Below, piece after piece: positions 35,011 through 46,637 of a stretch of DNA of 64,000 nucleotides. How positions within the stretch are numbered: position 1 is the stretch's first letter; the number at the start of each line of letters is the position of its first letter. The translations under genes were made by a program, and so were the position numbers. This DNA is from Ananas comosus. Its lineage: Eukaryota; Streptophyta; Magnoliopsida; Poales; Bromeliaceae. The stretch covers positions 2,775,200 through 2,839,199 of the forward strand of contig NC_033627.1 in the NCBI RefSeq assembly GCF_001540865.1, in the 5' to 3' direction. The notes under the pieces are model-generated. The model worked only from the letters and a program-made list of their open reading frames with translations, was not told the DNA's origin and made no database searches.

Positions 35011-37947
35011 CTATACTTCATGTGTCAGTTCTTTAAACCTCTGGAGCAGGCTAGACCTGTACTCTTCGACCTCAGCGTACTCCGAAGAGTTTGAAATAGA
35101 ACTAACAATTGCAGTCGCACCTGCCTGGTGCAAAAATTCAGCAGCCTCATCTGAAAATTTTCGAGGAATAAATAAGTGCACGTTCATATATATTTCTCTT
35201 TATTTCTTAGATTGATAACGGCAAAATAAGAAACAGTATAAAAGTTCAGCAATACGTCAGTTTTTTAAGATCCTATTCAGATGTTATTCCATGTATATCC
35301 CATGCAGTTTTCACTGAAAGAAGATCACAATTAAGTCTTACTAACATCATGAGAAAATTTTAAAGCAGGGTGATTCATTTACTATAAATCATAAGCATCC
35401 AAGTGTCTTGAAAACTCAACAGTACCAAATAAAAAATTCTAATATTTGCTGAAACAAGTCATAATGCCACTTAAGAGTATTTAATATATATATAAAATCA
35501 TTGCCATCCTGCTCAGTTCACATGATAGGTATTTATGATTGAAACTAAGAGTAAGCATCCCAATTTGTCCTATTGGAGGGTTTCAAATTTCTGCAAGTAT
35601 CGCATTCAAGCCTGCATTTAGGCCCCGTCCAACGAAGCTAACAGAGTGCGCAGTGGCATGTTAACCACTGCCATGTCACCAGAAAGATAAAGTAAGAAAC
35701 AATTGGCTACAACTGATGCACGTCCAACGAAGCTAACAGAATGTGCAGTGGCATGTTAACCATTGCCATGTCACCAGAAAGAAAGTGTGAGAAACAATTG
35801 GCAACAACTGATGCACATCACGCTATCCATGCAATGTACCCAAAATTCAAGCATAGAGGTCTTCAAAACTAATGATTTTCAATTTACAGGCATCTAAGAA
35901 GTTGTCGAAAAGCATGCTAATGAAACTGCTAGCAAGATAAACCACTATCCTTACATACCACTATTTACGATGGTGTCCTATTAAATGAAATGATTATGGA
36001 TCATATAATAATGAGTATCAAAAGAGACTCAACTCACAACTCAAAGTCAAGCAGAATAATCCTTTAGTAAATTTTGCAACGGACAAGAATAAAAGAACAA
36101 GTAATACATTAGTTTCAGGACAAGCACAAAAGAATGTTCAGACTTTAATCAGTTCAGGATTATTAAACTTTTCATATTATACTGATATCAAATAAGGAAA
36201 TGGATATAAATGCATAAGAACTTAAAGGACTCACGACTCACCAGAATGAGAAAGAGCAATGAGAGCCTTTAAAGCTTGTTTACGTGTTTTATCATCTTTT
36301 GCACCCTCCAGCATATTCAGAAGCTCTTGAGCTCCACCCATCTCTACCACTTTCATCCTCCTTTCATCTATATGCACGAAATGTAGCAAAATTTTCATCA
36401 GAAACCTTCAGATCGCAACTTCAAACTTAAATCAAAGTGACCAGAACGCTCAGTACTAATGAAAACATAAATCGAAAGCCGTCTTTTTATAATTGGCAAC
36501 AAGAGAAGAACAACAATCTACATATATTTCTTTGCAACTGTAGGAATGAAAGGTACAGAAATAAAAACTACTACTGAAGCAATCAAAAAAAAAGTTGGAA
36601 AAAGAGAAAGAAGATATGTTCACGGAAAGACAAAGCTCAGAACAAGCAATCACGTTTCCTCCATGATGGCATTAATTTCACAATTCTAGAGAGATGGTGA
36701 AGAAGAAATCTTAACCTGTGTTACTAACAAGAGAGAAAAACAATGAACGTGCTTCCCCTAGCATGCAACCATGGAGGAGGACAATAAAGATAGATAAAGA
36801 TTGAGTAATATACCATCGACTGCAAAACGGGCTAATCTCGATGCTCCCATCCTCTTAAACAAAGGATCCTTGACATGTAAAAGCGAGATGGACTGCTGTA
36901 GTAGATTTTCCCCTGAAAACTTGTAAGGACACTTAAATATATTCAGAATTACAAGAACAAGATGTCCCCTTGGTCATTTTTTGAGATCAATTTTCTCAAA
37001 ACACACGAATCGTACATATATTTTTTCATGTCATACCCATGTAAGGAAAGAACTCGTAACCAACAAGTCCTGCAGTTCCTACGAATATAAGCTTCAACAA
37101 CCATCCTGCCTTCTTCTCAGCTTCTTCCTCTAATGAGATATCATCTGTACCGTATTTGACCAAGGAATGTCATAACATTGAAATGACCTCAAATATTAGG
37201 AACAAACTAAAATTATAATCACTAGAACAACTCGATGAAGCAATGTTTAGCAACTATTATTCACCGTACCAAGATTTAACTACTACTGATCTAGGTAAAA
37301 TGCATGTAAACACCCTTAACTATGGTTCATTTTTAAGTGGATCCTGCTAACTTCATACATTTTTTTGGATTGGTTCCCCTTCAACTTTTACTTGTATTCG
37401 TATGAGTTATTTTGAGCTGTCGAATTGATCTGAAACCGCATTCCCATCGGTTAAATAATGAGCAAAACCATCGAATTTAACGGAATCTATATTAGATTTA
37501 ACAGAATCCATAATTAAATTGCTGAAAATAATTTAAGTAAAAAAATCCGCAAAAAAAGGTTTCTAATACTTCCTAACCACATCGGCAATACATCAAACAC
37601 ATCAAGTGCACGATCCAAAATCAAAATAACTCATCAAACCAATAAAGCACCAATCTAAACAAAAGGAGATACCAAGCGAGTTCCTCCCTCTCTCATTGAT
37701 CGACGAGAACTGCCGCAAGAAACCATTCCTCACATCACATCTCCCACCCGACACCTGCGTCAAACCACAAAAGGCAGCAACTAAGAAGTCCGAACCTAGG
37801 GTTTCGAAGCTCCCAAAACGATCTCAAAACCCTAATTACGGAGGACACGAAGCTTACGATCCTGCGATCGCGGTGGAGGACGACGACGGGGTCGGAGGAG
37901 ACGCGTCGCGCGAGAGAGCGGAGCGCGGTGAGTGGGAGTCGCCTCAT
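35011..37947 (-). CDS. Small ARM-repeat protein, mitochondrial-like
   Basis: Six exons, 37947-37858, 37754-37673, 37144-37037, 36912-36814, 36367-36242 and 35150-35011, give 214 aa with all phases matching. The first 16-18 residues (MRRLPLTALRSLARRVSS) are Arg/Ser/Leu-rich without acids, like a mitochondrial presequence. Residues about 70-90 (WLLKLIFVGTAGLVGYEFF) form one hydrophobic segment, probably a membrane anchor. The C-terminal half has ARM-like helices (KRMGASRLARFAVDD, VEMGGAQELLNMLEGAKDD, RKQALKALIALSHSDEAAE). Conserved plant proteins with this layout exist, some loosely named adenylyl cyclase in Arabidopsis. I see no cyclase motif and do not assign a reaction. A likely role is protein binding at a mitochondrial membrane (inference). 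Confidence 0.75.
35626..35815 (+). repeat. 95-bp tandem duplication in ARM-gene intron
   Basis: Two adjacent 95-bp units starting CGTCCAACGAAGCTAACAGA (copy 1 at 35626, copy 2 at 35721) with only a few differences. It lies in the last intron. Confidence 0.9.
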
Positions 37948-38231
37948 TTGGACTACGAAAGAGAACGGGCCATGGACATGGGAACAATAAAATTTCCGAG
38001 TATTAAGAGGGGCTTAATATGCCTTGGGCCTTTTATATGGGCCCTAATATAGCCCATTAAGGATTTAGTTATTTATGTTCGATATGGGCTTTCTTTCGTG
38101 CCCGTTAATGACGAGCATATTACAATGGGCCGTTTTTGGGCCCAATTCATGCAGGATCCGAATCAGCCTAGTTTTGGGGTGTGGCCGCTAAAATCACTTT
38201 TTTTTTTTTTTTTTCGTTCCTTTTTTAATGC

Positions 38232-38742
38232 AAGGGATAATTATCTATATACCCCTCAAAATTTTAGAAATATCTCATTTATCTCTATTTTTTTTTAATA
38301 TATCCCTCATATGTTACTCCGTTATTTCAAAATACCCCTACAGCTACCACCCGTTGAGTTAATTTGGATTAAACGTGAGTTAAATATCTACTAAAATTTT
38401 AAAAAAATCAAAATATCTTTTTTGCCCTTAAGAGTAAATAAAAAATATTGGTGATGCTAAAAGGGTATATTTAAAAAGATCAAAAATTAAAATATTTTTC
38501 ATACCCCTAACTTAAGGACAAATAGGAAAAGTCGGTGATGGTGGAAGGGTATATTTGAAAAGGCAAAATAGTAATTTCATAGAGATAACAGCTATTACTA
38601 ATAGTTTATTAACGGAATTTAACTTTAGAGTTATATTTAAAATAGGTTGGAATATAAAAAAGATATTCTCAATATTAATTTTCTAAGAAGGATAAATTAA
38701 AAAGTCGAAAAATTTTCAAGGGTATATAAGCAATTGTCCCTT
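38232..38742. mobile_element. MITE with AAGGGAYAATT termini
   Basis: The left end AAGGGATAATTATCTATATA and the reverse complement of the right end, AAGGGACAATTGCTTATATA, are a good terminal inverted repeat continuing through CCC-T-AAAATTTT. About 510 bp, AT-rich, no open frame. Target duplication unclear. Confidence 0.7.
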
Positions 38743-40695
38743 AATATAAAATTGCGGCGCAACTACTACCGGACGGTGGTTGCTATTGCAATTTTATAGC
38801 ATTAGCAAATACAAATTTAAAAATATCTTAAAATTTTGAAACTTTTCAAAGTATAAAATAGGTGTCTTTTGACGCTACATTACTAAACTAATCCTAAGTA
38901 TATGTTCAGTTCAAGTTGAGTCCAAATCGTAGCAACAAAATTCCATATAAAGAGCATTTTTAGATAAATTTTAGTTACAACAAACATGTTGTATTGAACT
39001 TTTAGGTAAACTTTAGTTTACGCCAAACGACGTCTTCTTCTCAAACATGCCATCGAACAAGCCATGAACATTTCTGATCCTATTTAGAAAGAAAATTTTC
39101 TTTATAACAGTTATTTTATTTCATACTCATCATTTAGATACAACAGAATATAAATCAAACGTTTTCTAAACTTTGCATTAAGGTGGAGGATGGGTCCCTA
39201 GGAAGAGCAAAGGGGCCAAACCAATTGAATTGAGCCCACATGGTCACATGGATTGATGGAAGAAAGGTTAAGCAAGTCAATTAATATGGTTACGATATGT
39301 GCGTTCTTATTGGCTGAGGATAAGAATGCAAACGAGACGGATCCGAAAAATCAGGACAGATTTGAAACGAATTAATTTTATTCTTATTCTTAATTCTCAG
39401 TTATTATTTTATTCAGGACGAAAACTCTACCAACATGAATTCATTTGCATTCGTAGGAGGGCGCTGTTGCATTAATGTTATCTATTGCAGTCCGAATTCA
39501 ACTATTGTTTAACACGGTATTGATGCTTGCGTGCGAAGCATTCGGACCTATATATGTGTAAAGCCTTTTGTTTCAGATATAATTCATGCCAAACAACTCT
39601 TAAAAATAATTTTTTAATTTGAAATTTGACACAACAAAAAGTCATGCAAGTTACATGGCTTTGATAATAAAGTGAACAATAATAATAGTTTTCAATGAGC
39701 TCTCTTATAACGCAAAAGCTAGGTCCAATCCAAATGAGTAAAGTGCTTCGAACTCCTCTATGAAAACTTTATCCACTTTGTCACGATAGAGACATATTTA
39801 GAGTCTAATTGTGATCCACGTGGACTCTTTTTTTTTTTTTTTTAATATTTCCAAGCAACCACAAGTTAATGGTTGGAACACAAATTAATGAGCTAATTAA
39901 GTTAGTGCCAACCATATATTTATGTACAACTATCCACATCACTTGTAGGAAAAGATGCATAATAATTTGATTAAGCATCATTTTGCTTCATAAACAAGCT
40001 ATGTACATAATAATTTCATCAAATTCACCTACTAGCGCATTACTTTAAAATTAGTGCATTTTACATAATAGAGAATAAATTTTATAATCTTCTTGTCCTG
40101 GGGACTGTCCCCATTATGTATCACAAGAGAGAAATGGTTAGAGCAATTGCTCACCTCTAATCAAAATTGATATATTGAGTCAACCAAAAACAAAAAAAAA
40201 AAAAAAAAATCAAAAAGCCCATGTCACATAGCCAAATCAAAACACCAATTATCACTTCTATAAAAGAAAGTTGGGTCGCACTGCTAACTAGGAAGAATCT
40301 AATAAGCAATTAGGTTTGATTTATTTAGATTGTGACACCAATTAAACAATGTGGTAGGTGCTCCTTGTCTTATACATATGCATGATTAATGAAGATATGC
40401 ATATTCATGTACAAAGCACATGATTTGTTTACTTAAAAATGTCTAAACTATTTCTCAAAAAAAAAAAGAGTCTAAACTAAAGATGTTCATGTTGATAAGT
40501 AAGATTATGCCTTTATTTTCTTGTAACCTAGCTGCATGGCTACAATTATTAGTGGCTTGGTAACGCAAAAACATGCTTTCATTCGCTAGTTAAAAAAAAA
40601 AAAATGAAACAGTGCCTGATTGGCTTAGTTTTTAGAGCAACTTTTTTACTCGATCGATAGTAGGTAATGGGAATTGGGGCTAATAATTATAACTC

Positions 40696-40962
40696 CGAGT
40701 TTAAGAATGACTTGTCACGGACTCGGTGATTTTGCTCGCCAAAGTTAATGTAGCGGCCGCTTTTCTGTTCGAAAATGGATAAGTCTGTCTTGCTTTTGTT
40801 GGTCCGGACTTCTATACCTTTAAAGACTAAGTGCAAGAAAACAAGAAAAAGAGATGAATTAAGATGGAAGCAAGTCTGACCATCTTCAAACAGAAAGACG
40901 GATACTGCGCGAACTTTGGCGAGCAATTCACGAAGCGCGTGACAAGCTTCTCTACGTATTCG
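40696..40962. repeat. Long imperfect hairpin (foldback)
   Basis: Arms 40696-40798 and 40868-40962 are inverted copies at roughly 70% by eye. For example, GCTCGCCAAAGTT at 40734 pairs with AACTTTGGCGAGC at 40913. The loop is about 70 nt. Arms this long and imperfect could be a decayed foldback transposon or a young inverted duplication able to make small RNA. Confidence 0.6.
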
Positions 40963-41151
40963 AAAAGTAGTAGACATTTAGAAACAGAGATGATATTCAT
41001 AGCTACAAATTTGATGAAGTAGTTAATGATAGCCATTAGTGGTTAAGGAATTTTTTTTCCTTGCAAAAATAGGTCCAAAACAAAATCTTTTTTTGTAGTT
41101 CGGGAGAGAATGTGAAGAGAACAAATATAGTGAGCCCAACACACCCACCCT

Positions 41152-41278
41152 GCAGTTCTCCAGAATGCTGCTCTTGTCTCATATCTCGCCCTTAGAACAT
41201 GCAGTAAATTCCGGCTCATGATTTCTTCTCAATAATTAAATGCGCGCCGCTGCGAGTTCTCCAGAATGCTGCTCTTAT
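41152..41278 (+). repeat. Spaced direct repeat, about 25 bp
   Basis: AGTTCTCCAGAATGCTGCTC occurs at about 41154 and again about 100 bp downstream at about 41254, each followed by TTRT. Too few copies to call an array. Confidence 0.7.
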
Positions 41279-41861
41279 AGGCTACTGATGAACACGGTTT
41301 GATAACATATATGTCGTGCACCAATCGACTTTGTGCAGCTGGTGATGCATGAGTCAAGTTGTATATGATATATCAGTATACCGGCACATCAGCTATCCAT
41401 AATGATGGTGTTTTGGAATACTTGTAACAATATTTTGAGGGAGTATTGGTACAAGCTCCCGTGAAACGCTAAGTTTAAATAACACTGATATGTTGGTATA
41501 GATGATGTAAAGGATTTTTATTGATTTGTGCACACAGTGCAAAATGGGACATAAAATCCACCAACACAAAAACAACAAACTTTTTGTGTGTTGGTTCTCA
41601 AACTATGAAGCAGGTGATACTTCAGTCGTTAAAATTTAATTTATTATAACATCTAGCCCGAACTTTTAAAATTATTATAATCAGCTCTCACAACTCAGTT
41701 TAATTTACTAAATATTAATGTATTGCTAATGTAAAAGTAATATAATTATTGTAACAATTTTGAAAGTTTAAATAAAAAATTATAACAAATTAATATTTGA
41801 GAAATAAAGTGTCACCTACCAATGGTTTGGGGATGAAACTTGCAATTTATCCTCTTTTTTT

Positions 41862-41862
41862 N
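41862..41862. other. Single ambiguous base (N)
   Basis: One N in a T-rich intergenic tract, with no gene affected. Confidence 0.98.
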
Positions 41863-41921
41863 CAATCTGTTGCATTGGGCCAAACTAGCCCAACTATTCC
41901 ACATGTTTCCATCTTTGAGCC

Positions 41922-41953
<32 letters not shown>

Positions 41954-42274
41954 GAAGCACCAAAGCATTTCCCCAAATATATGACTCCTTACCTGCTAGA
42001 AAAAAAACTTCAATGGGTAGCTCCATGTCTCGTTGAAGAATCTCCGATTTGATGCAACGTGTTAGTTTTGCTTCCATCAAATAATTTATTGAGTATTTTT
42101 TAATACTAAAATCTAAAAAAAATAAAATAAATTCTAAGGATAGAATTATAACTCTTGAATAGAAATAAAAGTGAACCGTGACTCCTTAACGAGACATGAT
42201 TAAAAAGTCTCTCCATTGAAGTTTTTTTTTTCTTGTTGCTGACTCAATCATTAAAAAAAAAAAAAAAAACCTCC

Positions 42275-42281
42275 TATAAAA
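42275..42281 (+). promoter_or_regulatory. TATA box of the DUF1677 gene
   Basis: TATAAAA, 127 bp upstream of the ATG, followed by a CT-rich leader (42285-42335) of the kind common in plant 5' UTRs. Position is consistent with a core promoter. Confidence 0.65.
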
Positions 42282-42401
42282 AGCTCCCCTCCCTCTCCCC
42301 CCTCTCCCACCACTCTCTCTCTCTCTCTCTCTCTCACTTACAATCCTCTCACTACAACTATACATTACTTCTCTCTCCTCCACACTATAATAAACCATAA
42401 G

Positions 42402-42707
42402 ATGGAGATTGAATCAGTGAAGTGCGATTGCTGTGGTTTAAGAGAGGATTGCACCCAAGAGTACATAACCAACGTGCAGGCCACGTTCAACGGGAAATGG
42501 CTCTGTGGGCTGTGCTCGGAGGCGGTCCGGGACGAGGCGGGCCGGGCCGGGAAAAGGAAGAAGGCCCACGGGCCTCTGGAAGACGCCTTGAGGGCCCACA
42601 TGGCCTTTTGCCGGAAGACCAAGCTGAGCCCCGCCGGCGGTGTCGCCGACGGCATGCGCCAGATGCTCCGGCGGCGGTCCGGAAAGGACGACTTGGCCGA
42701 CATCTAG
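42402..42707 (+). CDS. DUF1677 family Cys-rich small protein
   Basis: Single-exon 101-aa protein of the plant-specific DUF1677 family. The N-terminal half carries the family's zinc-ligand-like cysteine pattern: C8, C10-C11, C17 (KCDCCGLREDC) and C35-x2-C38 (WLCGLCSEAV). It is followed by a basic segment and a helix (EDALRAHMAFCRK) before a variable Arg-rich tail ending DLADI. The function is unknown. A metal-binding or protein-interaction role is inferred from the cysteines only. The start is the only ATG in frame with the family N-terminus. A clear TATA box lies upstream. Confidence 0.88.
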   Translation: MEIESVKCDCCGLREDCTQEYITNVQATFNGKWLCGLCSEAVRDEAGRAGKRKKAHGPLEDALRAHMAFCRKTKLSPAGGVADGMRQMLRRRSGKDDLADI

Positions 42708-43418
42708 CTAGCACTCAGGGCACCAGTTCGTCTGTACTCCTGTTTTGAATGAATAATGCTATGCCCACTTCTAAAAGTAAATGAGATTTCCATTGTAATC
42801 TATGAAAGTGGACGTAACATTATTCATTCTGAGTTTGGTTGAGGGTGTTAGGTATCTGATTAATCGATGGCCTTAATTTAAATTAGCATCTCATGGCTAC
42901 TTAATTAGTTATCTTTTTCCTAATTTAACGTTTTTACCTTTTAGGTCGTCTTTGTTTTTGCTCTTTTATTCGCCATTGTGTTGTATAGAAAGAAGGTTTT
43001 GTGCTAATAGAGATATTTTAGTGTTCTAGGCTTCATATAAAATATATTTTGCTTGAGATAATTAATTTTCTTCTGGAGATGAGAAAGTCTTCAATGTGAC
43101 GCATATGATGATGATGGGCATTGATTTAGTTCTAGACTGATTGGATAAGGGTATTTTGGTATTTTCACTTGGGAAATATGTTGAGAAAAATTATAGAGAG
43201 CAAATTGATATGTTCTGGAAGGAAACTAAGATGAATCATAAGAATCTTGGTAATGATTTTGAGAAAAGTTTAACTTACGCAAGATAGGAGAAATTAATCA
43301 ATAAATGAAATGAAAATTTTGTAAAAATACTTCTCAATGTTGTATGTTTCATCAGCCACATACGCATGCATTATGTTGACGGTGTGAATTTTAAAATTGC
43401 ATAAAAACTTATTCTATC
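42708..43418. other. DUF1677 3' flank
   Basis: AT-rich spacer with the 3' UTR. It ends in the 8-bp target site ATTCTATC of the following hAT element. No other feature was recognised. Confidence 0.6.
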
Positions 43419-44004
43419 TAGGGGTGTAAACGAGCCGAACACAAGCAAGCTGGGGTCGGCTCGTGTTCGGCTCGTTTATTAACGAGCCAAAACACGAGCT
43501 GACTCGTTAAAGATTCGAAGTCGAAAAATTCAGCTCCGTGTTCGGCTCGTTCGAACACGAGCTGAATCACGAGCTGAGCGAACGACACAATAAAATAAAA
43601 AAATATAGATTAATATATATAAAAAATAAATTTATAAAATTTATACCTTTAGACTTTGATCTAATAGTTGAAACTTCCTTACATATAAATCAGTCTTTTT
43701 ATAATTAAACTCTGCATTTATATTTTTATTTGCCTAAAAATTAATAATAAAAATATATATTATATTATAATTATTTATTTATATATAAAAATATAAATTA
43801 TATAAATATAAAATATAGTATTCGAGCTGTTATTGAGTCGAACACGAGCGAGCTGATCCGAGCTCGTTTCGACTCGTTTATTAAACGATCTGAAATCAGC
43901 TCGTGTTCGCGCTCGTTTACTAAACACGAGCGAACCGATTTGAGCTCATTTCGAACCGAACACGAGCTCGGCTCCGCGAACAGCGAGCTGGATTGCCGCC
44001 CCTA
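43419..44004 (+). mobile_element. Non-autonomous hAT element with intact 8-bp TSD
   Basis: 586 bp, beginning TAGGGGTGTAAACG and ending CCGCCCCTA. It is flanked by perfect ATTCTATC direct repeats at 43411-43418 and 44005-44012. An 8-bp duplication plus a TAGGGGTG-type end is diagnostic of the hAT superfamily. The interior has GGCTCGTTTA palindromes near both ends and an AT-rich core shared with the copy at 1-522. No transposase frame, so it would need a helper in trans. Confidence 0.85.
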
Positions 44005-44050
44005 ATTCTATCTATCACCGCTGAACTCTTGACATTTAAAAATTGTAAAA

Positions 44051-44378
44051 CTAGTTATAAATACTATTTAGACGGAATTCAGCTGGATTCATAAATCTCT
44101 CGGCGATCTCGAATTCTCGACGTCGGTCCCCCTCCTGCAGCCTCTCCAATCCCGGCCACTCCTCGAACGCCACGCCGCCTTCTTCACTGCAGCCATCACG
44201 GATTCCCTGGCCCCAGCAGTACTTGTGGGCCAGCGCGTAGCCTATCTCGCCTCGACAGCGCCCGCGTCCGTCATCGCCCGACACAGGCTAGAATACAACT
44301 GACCCCTCGGGCTGGCCGTCGACGCAGATGGCTCGATACCACGGGTAGGGTACGATGAAGTCCCAGATGTGGGAAGTA
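44051..44378 (-). pseudogene. Broken, intronless GNAT acetyltransferase fragment
   Basis: Reads DFIVPYPWYRAICVDGQPEG, then a stop near 44282, then GEIGYALAHKYCWGQGIRDG, WPGLERLQ and a frameshifted DVEN remnant. This is the GNAT core present in the next gene. The N-terminal third and C-terminus are missing. The PYPWYRAIC stretch is continuous, whereas the intact neighbour has a 512-bp intron splitting the Trp codon at exactly this point. It therefore derives from an intronless paralogue or a retrocopy, not from a simple recent tandem copy of the neighbour. Confidence 0.85.
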
Positions 44379-44497
44379 GCGACCGAAAATTAGTTATCCG
44401 CGTTCTCAAACTCAAAATTTATTTATTTTATATCTTTAACTAAGTTTATTTCCCCCGCACAAAATGATAAATCAACCAAACCCAAGTAATAAACCTA

Positions 44498-45609
44498 TCA
44501 CTCGTTCGTATCATCCGTGGACAGCAAGCTATACATGACCACGTCTCTCGTCTCCTCCCCCTTCAGCCTCACGTACTTCCGCAGCACCCCCTCCCTGCGA
44601 AACCCTGCCTTCTCCAGCACCCTCTGCGATGCCAAATTCTCGACATCCGCCACCGCCTTGAGCCGATCCAGCTGCAGCCACTCCGCGAACGCCGCCGCCG
44701 CCGCCACCGCCCGGAGCGCCGCGGTGGCTATGCCGCGGCCCCAGTGGGCGTGCGCGAGCCGGTACCCGACTGAGGCGGACCTGAACCGGGTGTTCTTCTC
44801 CTGGACTGGACCGGGTTTGATGGAGATAGAGCCCACGGGAGTGTCCGAAGGCGGGACGCAGATGGCGCGGTACCTTATAAATTATATGAAACAATCGTTA
44901 TTCTTTTGGAGCTTAACTTATTAAAGAGTAATATTTTTAATATTTATACTTGATAAATTATATTTTTTATTTTCAAATTTTAGTTTGCTATAAGTTTGGA
45001 TTCCAACTATCTGAATTATTATAAGTCTGACAACTTAATTAATTTCGTTAAGTATGTGATTCATAATTTGATAATAATTAAAATATTATATCACTTCTAT
45101 ATTAATAGTGGATTAGTATTTTACCAATTAAATTCAATTGTGCAATTTTAGTGCAATAATTCCAAAAAGTTTGGATAAGAAAATTTAATAAATCAAAATT
45201 TAAGAATCAAAATGCCACGCGCCTTATAATTTAAGAACAAAAAATATAATTTATTCTATTTAAATTCTGCACTTCTCCTCGCACCGTTGCAATATCATGT
45301 TGAAAAATAATTAACAATCACAAACTTTTCAAAACTTAAGATAGCAGATAACAAGGATATTTCTAATATTTATGTTCGATATTACCATGGGTGGGGGAGG
45401 ATGTGGTCGGTGATGTAGCGGAGCGCGGCGTCGGAGTCGGGGACGGGGCCACGGCGGAGGAAGCGGGTGACGCGCGGGTCCGAGGCCCACGAGAAGAGCG
45501 TGGTGGCGTCGGAGGGTGAGGGCTCGAAGCGGCGGAGGATTATTGCCGGGGGTGAGGAGCGTAGCGGCGGCGGCGGCTTCTTAGTTGGCTCTTCCTGGGA
45601 TTGTTCCAT
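44498..45609 (-). CDS. GNAT N-acetyltransferase (p20/RimJ-RimL-like)
   Basis: Two exons, 45609-45386 and 44873-44498, with the Trp75 codon split TG|G; 199 aa. RimJ/RimL-type GNAT fold as in plant 'uncharacterized N-acetyltransferase p20' proteins. The N-terminal part has LRRFEPSDATTLFSWASDPRVTRF and ITDHILPHPWYRAICV. The acetyl-CoA pyrophosphate loop is at about residues 119-128 (WGRGIATAAL). DVENLASQRVLEKAGFRREG follows near the C-terminus. The family transfers acetyl from acetyl-CoA to amino groups (protein N-termini or small molecules). The substrate here cannot be inferred. The start at MEQSQEE is the first Met before the conserved domain. Divergent from CDC73, with about 1.0 kb between starts. 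Exon 2 contains an alanine-rich stretch (AALRAVAAAAAFAEW). Confidence 0.88.
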
Positions 45610-45932
45610 TTTTAATTTGTGTAGTGTGTAGTTTGTGCTGTGGTTGTGTGTGTGACTAGGGAGAGTTTGAAGGAATGGGGAGCGGGGGAGAAAGGGGTAA
45701 AGGAGCAGAGAAGGTGATGATGAAGCTTCCACTGGATTGCTTAAAATGGTCAAACATTCTACGGGGAGCATCTCGTGGAGGATAACGAGCCATCAATCAA
45801 GGAAAACTTTCCTCTTTGAGCGCGGCTTATTAGTTGACTTCACTAGGTATTAGTCAATGAGATAGTTTGGTAAATTCTACAATTTATTCAAAATATGGTT
45901 AAAGCAAGTTTAATAACTAAAATTTTATGATA

Positions 45933-46228
45933 CCGTTTGGTTCGAATATAAGTAAGAACTAACTATTATAGGGATAGGTACAAGTATGAGGATAAGCAAA
46001 ATAATGTTTAGATAAAAATTTAATTATTTCCGAGAATAAAAAAAATAACGTTTGAATAGATAATATAAAATAAGAAAAATAATGAGTAGTTATATATAGA
46101 AAATAAAAGTATTGGTGGAAATAATTATATCAGCTTATTTTAAGAATCCGAGAATTAATAAAAAATTTATGTTTGAATATAAAGAGGGAATAAGAGTTTA
46201 TTCCTCTTCTTATTCCCAATCCAAACAC
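45933..46228. mobile_element. MITE in the GNAT/CDC73 divergent promoter
   Basis: About 300 bp. The left end CCGTTTGGTTCGAATATAAG and the reverse complement of the right end, GTGTTTGGATTGGGAATAAG, are imperfect inverted repeats of the TTTGGTT class common to plant PIF/Harbinger-like MITEs. The interior repeats AAATAATG-like words. It sits between two divergent start codons. Confidence 0.6.
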
Positions 46229-46637
46229 TATAATATCAGTACAATAGTTATTATATTTTTATGAGTATAGTAACTGCCACTGGATTGATTTACTTACAGC
46301 AATTATATTCAGCACAGTTAGTTAAGATTCTTAAAAATAATAAAATCTTCAATCTCAAATTCTCAACCCAAAAAATAAAAAAATAAAAAAAGGTGGTCGA
46401 CAGATGACGTGGCGGACGCGGTCTAGGGAACATTTTGATATCCGCTACGACTCTTAATGTACTACTCCATAGTCCATACTCGCTGCGCCGTGACGGCTCG
46501 CGTGACGCACTCAAATCGAAAGCTCTTAATTAGCGAACAAAACCCTCGCTCGCTCCCTGTCTCTCTCTCTCTGGCACTCGCACTCGCACTCGCACTCGCA
46601 CACAGAGGGAGAGGGGGAGAGAGAGATTGTGATCCGG

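Larger units (their letters stand above)
38053..42270. other. Gene-poor AT-rich spacer
   Basis: About 4.2 kb between the ARM-protein promoter and the DUF1677 promoter. No coding gene is supported. Recognised contents are listed separately: a TIR element at 38232-38742, a foldback at 40696-40962, a spaced direct repeat at 41152-41278, homopolymer tracts, and one N at 41862. Confidence 0.6.

Noticed and set aside
35011..37947. Naming the ARM-repeat gene an adenylyl cyclase
   Set aside because: Some plant annotations use that name for similar proteins, but no cyclase catalytic motif is visible, so no enzymatic function is claimed.
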